Assembly: GCF_958298935.1 (NCBI RefSeq)
Contig: NC_084939.1
Span: 4,417,501 to 4,481,500, forward strand
Reading direction: 5' to 3'
Origin: Phragmites australis
Taxonomy: Eukaryota > Streptophyta > Magnoliopsida > Poales > Poaceae
DNA: 64,000 nt
Shown piece after piece: positions 48,694-59,275 of this stretch (position 1 is the first letter of the stretch; every line of letters starts with the position of its first letter). The notes below the pieces were generated by a model. The model did no database searches, was not told the DNA's origin, and was given only the letters and a program-made list of their open reading frames with translations. A program made the position numbers and the translations under genes.

Positions 48694-50050
48694 AATGAGT
48701 CGTCATGGATTAACCATGCAATGTGTGTTGGATTCATCGTCATCGAATGATGACGATGAAATGCTTCTTGTCACAAGGCAGCTAGCCCGCCGACAACACC
48801 AGCTGGGTAACGCTTGACGCCATGGAGGTTTCGTGCCTGGACGGCAGGAACTTCAACGTGATAGAGTTAGAGGGCATGCAAGACTATACCAAGATTATTT
48901 TTCAGATAATCCAACCTACAGCCCAACATTCTTTCGTCGTAGGTTTGCAATCTATCCATGTAGTTTTGTTCATCTTGTTTGCTGAACCTCATGTGCTCAT
49001 TTTTCTTTTCACCACAGGTTTAGAATGTCACTGCCTCTGTTTTTGCGCATTGCCCAAGCCGTAGAAGCACATGACCCCTATTTTGTGCAGAGAAGAAATG
49101 CAGCTGGACAACTTGGGTTATCTCCTTTGCAGAAGATTACTGCAGCTTTACTTTAGCAAGCTTATGGAGTACCAGCGGATGCTACGGATAATTATGTTTG
49201 TATTGGAGAAAGTACCGCTATAGAGAGTCTTAAAAGATTTGTCAAAACTATTGTTAAAGTCTTCAGAGGTGAGTACCTGAGATCTTCAAATGAGAATGAT
49301 ACATCTAGATTATTTGCAATTGGAGAGCAAAGAGGTTTCCCTGGAATGCTAGGTAGCATAGATTGCATGTATTGGAAGTGGAAAAATTATCCTTCAGCAT
49401 GTCAAGGTATGTATACCAGCCATATGCACGAGCCTACAATTATTTTTGAAGCTATTTCTTCACACGATCTTTGGATTTGGCATGCTTTCTTTGGATTACC
49501 TGGGTCTCACGATGATATCAATGTCCTTAATCGTTCCTCGCTCTTTGCAAATCTAACTAAAGGTCAAGCTCCACAAATGAATTATACCATCAATGGCCAC
49601 AACTATGCAATAGGATATTACCTTGCAGATGACATTTGTCCTACATGAGCAATATTTGTGAAGTCAATTTCATCTCTTCAAGGGAATAAGAAAAAATATT
49701 TCAACCAAGCTCAAGAAGCAGCTAGGAAGGATGTGGAGCGAGCATTTGGAGTTCTACAAGCTCGTTTTGCTATTGTTCGAGGACCAGCTCGGTTTTGGGA
49801 TCAACAAACACTCGGTGACATCATGACAGCATGTATCATCATGCATAATATGATAGTTGAAGATGAGACGGCAGAAGAACATGACTTCCAGTACCATGAA
49901 ATGGGAGAACAAGTGATACCTTCTCATAAGCCCACGCCTGAACTAGAACAGTTTATTCAAAATTTTAGGTCCATTAGATCCCATGATGTTTACACCCAGC
50001 TTCAAATTGATCTAGTTGAGCACCTATGGCAACTCCATGGAGGGAACTAG
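48694..50050 (+). pseudogene. PIF/Harbinger transposase with three in-frame stops
   Basis: The frame starts MSRHGLTMQCVLDSSSSNDD and runs RDRVRGHARLYQDYFSDNPT to an intron (about 48943-49017, GT-AG, phase kept), then RMSLPLFLRIAQAVEAHDPY. All catalytic acids are present: D in GSIDCMYWKW (near 49355), D in GSHDDINVLN (near 49510) and E in KDVERAFGVLQARF (near 49738). The C-terminus is IMHNMIVEDE...QLHGGN. Three stops interrupt it: TGA 48815-48817, TAG 49154-49156 and TGA 49646-49648. No frameshift was found. Substitution-only decay indicates a fairly recent loss. Family role: DDE transposase acting at TTA/TAA sites with its Myb-like partner. Confidence 0.92.
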
Positions 50051-50083
50051 AATGTTGTAGTTCTAACAATGTATCCGAATAAT

Positions 50084-50389
50084 TGTAAGAGCAGTTACCG
50101 CACAAACATACGCATTGTAATAATTTGTAAGAGCGGTTACCACATAAGCACACGCGTTGTAAAAATTTGTAAGAGCAGTTATCACACAAGCACACGTGCT
50201 GTAAGAATTTGTAAAAGCAGTTATCACACAAGCACACGTGTTGTAAGAATTTGTAAGAGCAGTTACCACACAAGCACACGCGTTGTAAGAGCAATTACCA
50301 CACAAGCACACACGCTGTAAGAATTTGTAAGAGCAGTTACCACACAAGCACACGCGTTGTAAGAGCAGTTACCACACAATCAATGGCAA
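50084..50389 (+). repeat. 42-bp minisatellite after the transposase stop
   Basis: Eight units, each beginning TGTAAGAGC or a close variant, at 50084, 50126, 50168, 50210, 50252, 50284, 50326 and 50358. Most are 42 bp; two are shortened to 32 bp. The core is CAGTTACCACACAAGCACAC. Because 42 is a multiple of three, long open frames appear on both strands (14-residue Cys-rich repeats on minus), which are not evidence of a protein. Confidence 0.93.
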
Positions 50390-50760
50390 GAGAAGGTATC
50401 CTCACCACTCTAATTTGTTTGGGCGACTATACCCACTGTTCGCTGCAAACCAAACACTGCCACAAACTTTTGCTAAACATTTGCCATGAACGACTAACCT
50501 GTGGCATGTCTACAATGAGTACACGCATAACAGCCATTCGACGTAACGAAGTTCACGGTGGTGGCGTGAGAGGGTAGCGAAATATTATCCAGTGGCACAT
50601 ACGGGACAAGTACATTTCTGCTGGCTGAGAAGGGATTTCAATCTTTTGTAATGGCACACAAGAAATTGTCTCTAAAAAGTTCTCACAACACATTAGTGGT
50701 TCTTATAGCACATCACATCTAAAACATAAGATAATTAGTCGATGCAACATAATACATAAC

Positions 50761-51760
50761 TCAACCCGAGCGATTGCGTCGTCTAGTAATGATCTCATTC
50801 TAGAAACTCAAGTAATATTCTTGTTGTGGCCCAGTCATGACACTAGTGTCCATCCCCATAATTCTCTCCTCCTCCATCCATCTCTTGAACTCCAACTCTT
50901 TATTCGTAACTTCAACTTTTTTGGCTTCAAGTGCAATCCTCTCTTGTTCTTGTGTATTTGCTCGTTCGTAGCGCTCCTCTTTCTTAAACTCTTTCACTCT
51001 CTCCGCTTCTACCTTCTTTGCCTAGGCAACTTCTACCTCGTCGCAATTTCTCTTCTTTCTTACCAGTTGGTCTTTTTAAGGGATCACTTTCTGGAGTTGC
51101 TACTGCATCCTCCTCATCTATTGGGCTACTTGAGTAGGCACTTGCACGAGTGGAAGAACTTGGAGATGAATTAGATGCTATCTTCTGTTTCTTTGAAGAC
51201 AACAAATCAGACCACTTTGGTTGGTGTTGTAGTAGAGGCCAATAATGCAAGAACTGGAATGCTTTCCCATCATATTTTTCCTTGTACACAGTACATGCTC
51301 GAACAATCTGAACAAGGAAAAAATGAATATGAGTTACTACACTTGCACACAACATAAAGAGTTTACAAGTAATTGACATAAACAACATGTACCTTGTCTC
51401 TTTTCGTCACACTGCTTTGCCTTCTCCGGTCAACCTCATCAACACAAGAAGCAAATTTGTTAACAACTTTTTGAATATCACCCCCAACGGTTCTGAAGTG
51501 AGGTTGGATTACGATTCGATTCAAAGTTCTTATACTCATGGAAATATGAATGAATTCTCTTTCAATAAGTAGAGCGAGATTGTTGGGTCCCTTGGGCTGC
51601 ATCCATACTTATATTTAGCCATACCGATACCAACATCTTATCTTCCTCCTCGTAAATTTTTTTAGATCTTCTATTGTTTGGTCCTGTAGACGAAGGAGGT
51701 GTTTCAATTTATGTTGCTTGCTTCTCAACTACAGGCCAATTTAGATTTCCATCCCAACCA
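50761..51760 (-). pseudogene. Harbinger ORF1 (Myb/SANT, NAM-associated type) relic
   Basis: Minus-strand partner gene. N-terminal Myb-like region near 51640-51400 in broken frames (GPNNLALLIEREFIHISMSI resembles the expected block only in part). Central region 51330-51000 has YKEKYDGKAFQFLHYWPLLQ and KWSDLL, followed by a Ser-rich stretch. The C-terminal coiled-coil-like helix has ERIALEAKKVEVTNKELEFK, ending near 50761. Stops and a frameshift near 50985-51000 break it. Family role: DNA-binding cofactor of the transposase. Confidence 0.78.
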
Positions 51761-52638
51761 GTGTCTCGCTGACTCAAAAGGTTAACATACTACTCCATAT
51801 TGCATACCAAATTCAACATGCAAGAAACAAATTCAATTCTGTGTTTATAGTGACATTTCATCGAACACTTGTAGTGCACAAAACCTAAAAGTTCTACTCT
51901 AGTATTGACAGCAGGCAATAGCTCAATCTAGCAATCAAATTATGCAACCAACATCATGCAGTCACAATCTAGTACTCAAACCACACAAATTAACATCACT
52001 TTCTCCTCAATCCACAAAAGAATACATGCTTCTCACCTCTGAGTAGGCGAGATGCTACTGCTGCGTGCTGTCGCGAGCTGCTGCTGCTGCACCGCACCCG
52101 TACGCGGACGGCCGAGCGCACCACGCCGATGGCCACCACCCCCACCATGCCGACGGCCGAGCGCAGCGCGCGACTCCCTGGGCAGGCAGAGGGGCAGCAC
52201 GTAGGCTCAAAGGCGCGGGCTCCTTGGCGCTGGCGGAGGGGCGCATCGGCTCCCAGCCACTGGCGGAAAGGCAGCTGCGGGGCGGCGCGACGCCACGAGC
52301 ACGCGGGGAGGCGCGCTCTCAGCGACGGAGGACGCGCAGGCACTCAGGGGAGATCCAGCGGGGACGGCAACCGTGGAGGCGAGCGCTTGGTGACGCAGGC
52401 GCATGGGAACCTGGGAACGGAAAAGCATAGGGAAGGTTACATGCGGAGGCGTGCAAGAACGGAGGCGGACAAGGATGGCGAGCTGCACGGGGCAGCCAAA
52501 TTTGGCCACTTTTTCCTAGTGAATAGTGTGTCTACAGTGATAACTACTCGGTTGGCTACTCTGTTGAAGCTCGTTTTTGGCAAGAGATCGTCAAATTTGG
52601 CGATGGCGAGCCGGAAGGCCACCTTGCTGGAGATGCTC
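51761..52638. other. Right subterminal part of the Harbinger element
   Basis: AT-rich to 52040, then a GC-rich stretch (52050-52480) on the 5' side of ORF1 with overlapping ORFs lacking domains, most likely the ORF1 leader. Confidence 0.45.
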
Positions 52639-52846
52639 TTACCATGTGCTTCTTCCTCTAGAACTCCTCTTCCTCCTCCCGATTCCCCTCATGTATCTCT
52701 AGCTTCTTTCTCTAGACCCTTCTAGATTGTTCTAGATCCGTTCTCCCTTCCTATCCCCTACTCAATTCTCTCAGTTGTATCCAAATCCTGCTGTTATTGT
52801 ACCTGAGACTACTCGTGTGGTAGGTTAATGGAGAAGGTTGCTAACA

Positions 52847-53930
52847 TGTTAGTGTAAATAAAAAATTTGGATGTTGGAGTCCTCACTAACACCCGATTTT
52901 TCACTACTATAAAGTTAGATCCAATCTAAGCCATGGATCTCAGTTTTGTACAGTTAGAAATTCGTGTTCTAACTCTCCCTAAAACACCCGAGTGTGCTAT
53001 AGACACCCCCTGACTCGGCCTTGTGACCCTTTCGTACGCTTGCCAAGCAATGCAAGACGAAGTGGCAACTTCCTAGACATGCCATAACGCCAGACACCCC
53101 ATATGTAATGCAACAGGCTAGAACCGGTGGGTCACGCCACCCACACCTGCTCCAATCCAACCAGGAGGCGAGAACCCTCATGACGCGGCACCGGCCTTTT
53201 TCAACTTTAGAGCTGCCGCGTCGATTCTTCCGCACTTCCCACGCACTCCGCCGATATATTTGTCGTCCAATCTGTGGCTCCCTAAGTGGCCTCACCGTCA
53301 ATTCGGCGGCACCTTTCCTGATCGACGCGCCAAAGCATGTGTGGGACACATCATCTCTCCCTTAATTTAATGGGTCGATTCGCGCCAAAGCAAGTTCGCC
53401 ATGATTTGCCCCGGCGGTGCGTTGGATCACAGCAGCGCGTGAAGTCAGAGGATCCTTGTCCGTGTTCATTCCGCGTGAAGTCAGGGGATCCTCATCCGCG
53501 GTGGCGCCTTGACTTGGTGACCGCACAGGGGTCGTCGCGCTCATCTGCGCTGCTGGCGGCTTCTTATGGAGAAGGGCACGCCTCCCTAATCGGCCGGTCT
53601 TCCATCTGCAGGTCCGCTCTTGTGCTGCGTGCCTGCCGCCTGCAGTTCGGCTTGCGGCCACCGCTCTGGTCGTCGTCGATCGTCTCCCTTTCTGGTCAGG
53701 TCGCGCGCGTGGCTAAGGTTTTGTGCTTAATCTGCGTTCCTGTTTGTGTTCTTCTGCATGCCCATGTTCCCACGGTCTGATAACGTTTCTTGGATTTTCC
53801 AGGCCTTGGCTCGGCGGGTGCTGTCTTCCGTGGCGCTGCCGTGCAGCTATATATCCCTACCTCTGCCTGGTTTGTCTTACCGTTGCAACTTGCAACTCAG
53901 CAGGCCTCGGCCAGGGTTGTTAATTCGAGA
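52847..53930 (+). other. NLR-2 upstream region and 5' leader
   Basis: No separate gene is supported. A 36-bp tandem duplication (53437-53472 and 53473-53508, containing GCGTGAAGTCAG) lies about 450 bp before the start. From about 53640 the sequence aligns with the leader of NLR-1, including a likely 5'-UTR intron acceptor TTGGATTTTCCAG near 53791-53803. The frame is open for 47 codons before the chosen Met, but that stretch crosses the presumed intron. Confidence 0.45.
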
Positions 53931-56900
53931 ATGGAGGTCCTGACGGGGGCGATGACCACCCTCCTTCCCAAGCTGGGGGACCTGCTCACGGAGGAGTACA
54001 AGTTGCAGAAGAGCGTCAGGGGCGAGATCATGTTCCTCGAGGCCGAGCTGAAGAGCATGGAGGCTGCCCTCCTAAAGGTCTCCGAGGTGCCCATCGACGA
54101 GCCACCCGACATCCAAGTCAAGCTCTGGGCTAAGGAGGTCAGGGAGCTGTCCTACGACATCGAGGACAGAGTTGATACTTTCATGGTGCGCATCGACGGC
54201 CATGCACCAAGGAAGCTGCATGGCCTGAAGGGCTTCATTGATAGAAGCGTCAACCTCTTGACGAAGGCCAATATCTACCACAACATCGACACCGATATCA
54301 AAGACCTCAAGTGCCGCATCAAAGAAGTCAATGAGCGCCGAGATAGGTACAAGGTTGATAATGTTGCTGCAAAGCCTACTGGTCCAAGTGTTGATAGCCT
54401 ACGCCTATCAGCTCTATATAGAAAGGCAGCAGAGCTCATTGGCACTGAAGAGAAGAGCAATTACCTAGTGAAGAGGCTGATGGACGGGTACAACGCGTCG
54501 AAACAACAAGGACTGAAGACAGTCTCTATTGTTGGTTTTGGAGGATTAGGCAAGACCACTCTTGCTAAATTAGTATATGATAAGCTTAAAGTGCACTTCG
54601 ACTGTTGGGCTTTTGTTTCTGTGTCTCTTAATCCCAACATGATTAATCTTTTCAAGAATATGCTCCACCAACTGGGCAACTACAAGAATGTAGCAACGTG
54701 GGACGAAGCACAACTTATCGATGAACTAAGAGAATTCCTTCGAAATAAGAGGTATGTATGTGTCCCTCAATAGGTGGTTGAAATGGCGTATATATGCATA
54801 TATATTGAATTGCTCTAAGTCAATGGAAATTGCAATGGTAAAGATGATTGAATTTTGCATTGTTGATGCCGTATAAGACTCTAAGTTGTCAAACATGATT
54901 AAGGGTCTGTTTGGTTCGATTTTTTTGGTTTCTGCTTCTTAGAAGCCAGAAGCTAAACCAAACAGCACAGTTGTGAGATGATTTTTGAAAAGTTAAAAAA
55001 TTAGCTTATGAGAAAATGAATTAAAACTTGAGAAGCTAGTTGAGATAAGATTTTCTGGGTTTTGCTATGCTGAGAAGCTAAAAATTTATTGCAAAAGTCA
55101 ATAGCAAAAAGCTATCGGCCAGAAACCAGAAAAACCAAAAGCTTCAGCCCAACCAAACATATCCTAACTTCAACATGATTGATGCAGTATAATGAGTTCA
55201 AAAATTTCCCCGATTGATACTTAACTTCTGCATTATCAAAAAATTGTGGGTGGCCCATGTACTATAGTGTAGAATAGTAGGGTTTAGTGTAAGTGGTTTC
55301 AGGTTTAAATTTTTGCATTACATATCTAACTTCTGCATAGTCTAAAAACTATTAAGTTCCTTATATGCACATAACACCATTGTTTCTTCACATTGTTTTG
55401 AATATGTGGAACTTATGGATATGCTGCCATATAATTTTACAGGTTATTATTCTGCATCACTAAATTATGTAGCTAGCCAATTTTCCCATGCAAATGAACA
55501 GGCTAGGCATCTCATAGTTATTCTTTATTGTTATGAGTATATAAGAGTTTTTTATTGTTTAGAAATTTTATTATCTTTTGAATTTAAATATTTCATAAAC
55601 AATCTAATTATGTAGTTACCTAGCTATTAATCTTAATTAAGTCACAGTAGAGCTTTACTAACACAAGATCTCCCGGTATCCTCTTATAGGTATTTCATAG
55701 TTATCGATGATATATGGAGTAAATCTGCATGGAACACAATCCAATATGCTTTGATCGAGAATGAATGTGGAAGTAGAATAATCACAACAACTCGCATTCT
55801 TGATGTTGCAAAAAGTGCCGGTGGTGTCTACGAATTGCAGCGTCTTACTCCTGCCGACTCAAGAAAATTATTCAATATAAGAATATTTGGCACAGAAGAA
55901 AAATGTCTCCCTAATAACTTAGCTGAAGTATATAAGAATATTTTAAAGAAATGTGGTGGTGTACCTTTAGCTATCATCACAATAGCTAGTATGTTGGCCA
56001 GTAAAAAGGGAAATGAAAATACACTTAAGTACTGGTCCAAGGTGTACCAAACTATGGGTTCTGGGCTAGAAGACAGTCCTGATATCAGCGACATGAGAAG
56101 GATACTATTTATCAGTTACTATGATCTGCCTCCACATCTAAAGACTTGTTTGTTGTATCTAAGTTTGTTTTCAGAGGATTCCGAAATCAGTACAGAATAT
56201 TTGATATGGCAATGGGTGGGTGAAGGTTTTGTCCTCAAAGAACAGGGGAAGGCCATGTATGAAGTAGGTGAGGATTATGTTGATCAGCTAATTAACAGGA
56301 GCATGATTGAAGCAGCAGATATTGACCATGATAGTAATAAGGTAACATATTGTCGAATACATGATATGGTGCTTGATCTAGTTACTTGCTTGTCAAATGA
56401 GGATGGTTTTCAGACAGCATTAGATGGCCAGCGGCCTATGTATCTATCAAATAGGATACGTCGACTATCCCTCCAAACCACCAATGAAGAGGATGTCAAG
56501 CAGCTAGCAACCATGAGCTTGTCCCATATGAGGTCACTTACTGTGTTCAAGGGAGCTTTCAATTTGCTGCCTGCCCTTTCAACCTTTCCAGTGCTACGAG
56601 TATTGGATTTAAGTGGTTGTAGGCAAGTGGATAATCATCATTTTAAGGATATTTGCAATCTGTTTCACCTAAGGTTCTTGGGACTATGGTTTACAAGTAT
56701 CACTGAGATCCCGGAAGAGATTGGGAATCTAAAGTTTTTGGAGGTACTGGACATAAGTTGTACCGAAGTAGAAGAGCTCCCCTCAACCTTTGTGCAATTA
56801 CAAAAATTGGTGTGCCTGCGTTTTGATTATCTTAAGAGAGTACCGAATGGGTTATTTGGAGATTTGAAATCACTGGAACAATTGGAGGGTAGGATCGATG

Positions 56901-57610
56901 TGGAGTCTCCAACCATGCTGTGTGACTTGGGGAGCCTGACCAAGCTGAGGCGTGTGGCTCTCAGCTTCAATGAATGGAATGAGATCTACAAGAAGCCTTT
57001 TTTGCAATGTCTATCCAATCTGGTCTCTCTCGAGTACCTAAAAATACATGGCTACAATGGCGACTTTGGTTCCAAATGTGATATATTATCGCCTAGACTT
57101 CAACAGCTTCGGGACATACGGATAATGGGGTGCACCATCCCTGCCGTGCCAAGATGGATGTCCTCACTCTCCGCACTGTCCATCCTATGTATGACACTAT
57201 TAAGACTTGGAGAAGAGGACCTCCATGTCCTTGGAAGTATACCATCTCTTTCTCATCTTGAAATAATGGTGAAAGAACCGACACAAGACAGAGACAAAAG
57301 GTTAGTCATCAGCAATGTTTATCCATTTTTGTGTCTAACAAAGTTCAAAATCTACAACACCACAGAAGTGGTGTTTCTGCAAAGAGCCATGCAAAAGCTC
57401 CAAACCCTTGTGTTAAGCTTTGGGGTGCCGAAGACAAAGGATCAATTTGACAACTTCGACTTTGGCTTGGAGAACCTCTCTTCACTCATGCACATCACTG
57501 TTGACATGAATTGTGAAGATAACATCAAGGCTGCAATAAAGAAAGCAGTCGACATGAATCCCAACAAGCCCACACTCAAGTTCCAGACGGTAATAACCAT
57601 AATACTTTAA
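53931..57610 (+). CDS. NLR-2: coiled-coil NB-ARC LRR immune receptor, paralogue of NLR-1
   Basis: Two exons, 53931-54751 and 55690-57610, across a 938-bp intron at the same place and phase as in NLR-1 (Arg codon before kinase-2); 913 aa. Role as for NLR-1: candidate effector-triggered immune receptor. Coiled coil 1-150 with VRELSYDIEDRVD (~70-82). P-loop GFGGLGKTT (202-210), kinase-2 YFIVIDDIW (275-283), GSRIITTTR (301-309), CGGVPLA (362-368), RNBS-D-like LPPHLKTCLLYLSLF (420-434), MHD as IHD (497-499). LRRs run to AAIKKAVDMNPNKPTLKF. No integrated decoy domain. The start MEVLTGAMTT matches MQVVTGAMGT of NLR-1, which decides the Met. A GT near 57591 could splice to a short alternative C-terminus. 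Intact frame. Confidence 0.88.
54903..55164. mobile_element. Tourist-type MITE in the NLR-2 intron, 262 bp
   Basis: Ends GGGTCTGTTTGGTT and AACCAAACATATCC, flanked by TAA (54900-54902 and 55165-55167), the 3-bp duplication of PIF/Harbinger MITEs. Absent from the NLR-1 intron, so inserted after the duplication or lost there. Confidence 0.75.
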
Positions 57611-59272
57611 AAGCATACACATGTTCAATTAATTTCCTTACATTTATTAATTATTAGTTGCTTGCTTGTCTCGTCTTCCTTTACTCGCGCATATATTACT
57701 TCTTAACTCATTTACTTACTTTGGCTTTTGAAGTTGTAATGATGCATGGAGTAGCTAACCGGCCAATATATCTATCTCATGCAACAATATTGGACGACGG
57801 TGTTTCTCAATCGATCTCTGTGCATGGTTAACTGCGCAAGAAAACTGGTGTGTATAAGCGTTGCTACTCCAGCTACTACTACCCCATTGCTGATTTTTTT
57901 TAATCCTATCATATTTCAACCTTTCTTAAAATAAAATGAGTTTCTATTCACAGTGCAGTAACTGCATCCATTAATCTTTTACTTTTCCTGTACATATTGA
58001 TGCAAAGTGGTTAATCATAAATTTCCTGCTCCAGATCTTGGACACGATCAGGCTGGGCTTTTGGAGTTTCGGACGGATTTTATCCCTTTTTGAAACAATC
58101 TCCAGGATATACCTGGCTCATTTGGGAATGCAGATGGAACTAGCTCAGTTTCATATTTATTCGATGGGACTTTCCGACAAATGCAGAAGCAAAAGGTCCT
58201 ACCTCTTTTCCTTCGGACAATCAGCACGCACTCTGAAATTTGGTGCTAGCCAGCTTTACTAAGTTTCAGTTCACTCCAGAAACGTACTGCTGATCGAGTA
58301 AGCTTCTGGCATATAAATTTAGGTGTGTTTGCAAAGGCAGTTCAGAGTTCAGACTCGAATTTATCATAATTACTTGGTGGATGACTGACTGTATATGAAT
58401 AGACTAGTGGAAATCACAGCTAGGTGGTTTCAAGTCGTACCTGTTCAGAATACAGTCAAACTACAAGACTGCTCATCTTCTTCACTTTTGCATCAACTGA
58501 ATCAATGTTCACTTGGACCCTATATACAAGATTGCTGAGAATGGCGAGCAGGTGCGCCATTCATTCCACCATGTGTGGGGTACGTGATCTGCTTGCATGC
58601 GGACTCCGGACTGAGTTGAACATGCCGTGCGTACGGATGAACGGCACGTTGGTAGCTGCGAGATTAGGAGCTGAAAAGTATCTTGTGTGCTGAAATGTTC
58701 AATCACTACCCAAAAAAAAACTATTTTTCGAAACATCTAAGATATCTTTTCACATACGGTTCATTTAAAAAGAAATAATTTATTATTTCTCATATGTAAT
58801 ATAATGTTTGTATATTTATAGACTAAGAAAAATATATACATGTGTGATATCGGTGATATAGAGAGGAGTGTCTTCCCGTCCCGGTTCCTATATAAATTCA
58901 CAGGGATCAAATTTTTCTATACCCACCTATCCCCTAATAGGGAAATTCCCCACGGGTTACCGGAAAACGGAGCTCTATTGCTATCCCTACTCGGGAGAGA
59001 GAGAGGCGACGTCGATGGAGCGCACAAAGGGCGGAGCGGTAGGGGCCTTCACCGGAGCACGCATGCGGCTACATCAAGGCTCTCCACTGTGGCGCACGCG
59101 TCGCCGAAAGGCGGCGAGCTGAGGCGACGTGGACGACAGCATTTATTATTACAAATTATTACTCTGGGTCCTACTGTAGAGCGGCCCTTGTCCATTGATC
59201 ATCGTGCCTGGCGAAGCTTGGTGTTCCTCTCCGGGCTTTTGTGAGCTTCGCCTAGCTTGCCTCGTTATGATC
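57611..59272. other. NLR-2 3' flank and unassigned DNA
   Basis: 57611-58420 aligns in patches with the NLR-1 3' region without the hAT-type MITE. Beyond that there is no supported gene. 58860-59230 has short overlapping ORFs and a CCCGTCCC...CCCCACGGG segment reminiscent of the GC-rich transposon fragment at 40260. Confidence 0.4.
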
Positions 59273-59275
59273 TTA

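Larger units (their letters stand above)
48357..52638. mobile_element. PIF/Harbinger element with both ORFs, 4282 bp
   Basis: Ends GAGCAACTCCAGCAGAC and TGCTGGAGATGCTC with TTA on both sides (48354-48356 and 52639-52641). It carries a transposase gene on the plus strand and an ORF1 relic on the minus strand, converging on a 42-bp minisatellite. It is structurally complete but both ORFs are broken. Termini and subterminal layout match the two non-autonomous copies at 27737 and 59276, making it a plausible relative of their mobiliser. Confidence 0.92.
42537..52846 (+). mobile_element. Short-LTR retroelement with a captured RRM, carrying two nested DNA transposons
   Basis: The 5' LTR (42537-42773) is followed by PBS-like TTGGTATCGAGAGC at 42775. 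The 3' LTR (48325-52846) is preceded by purine-rich CCAGGGGA at 48317-48324. After removal of the Harbinger insert and one TTA, the 3' LTR is 237 bp, exactly the 5' LTR length. The interior contains CACTA element 3. The native element is about 3.2 kb, with no RT or integrase, so it is non-autonomous. No matching 5-bp target duplication was seen outside the LTRs. Confidence 0.75.
48325..52846 (+). repeat. 3' LTR of the short-LTR element, split by Harbinger
   Basis: Native sequence 48325-48356 and 52642-52846. Starts TGGATCAATTGAAC after a purine tract and ends GGTTGCTAACA. The insertion site reads CTCATCTTA...TTACCATGTGC, versus CTCCTCTTATATGTGC in the uninterrupted 5' LTR. Confidence 0.85.

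Noticed and set aside
50063..50353. Cys-rich 14-residue repeat protein, or a CRISPR-like array
   Set aside because: The units are contiguous with no spacers, the genome is a plant's, and the ORF exists only because the repeat period is a multiple of three.
53790..53930. 47-residue N-terminal extension of NLR-2
   Set aside because: It crosses a probable 5'-UTR intron acceptor, and NLR-1 begins at the equivalent of the internal Met.
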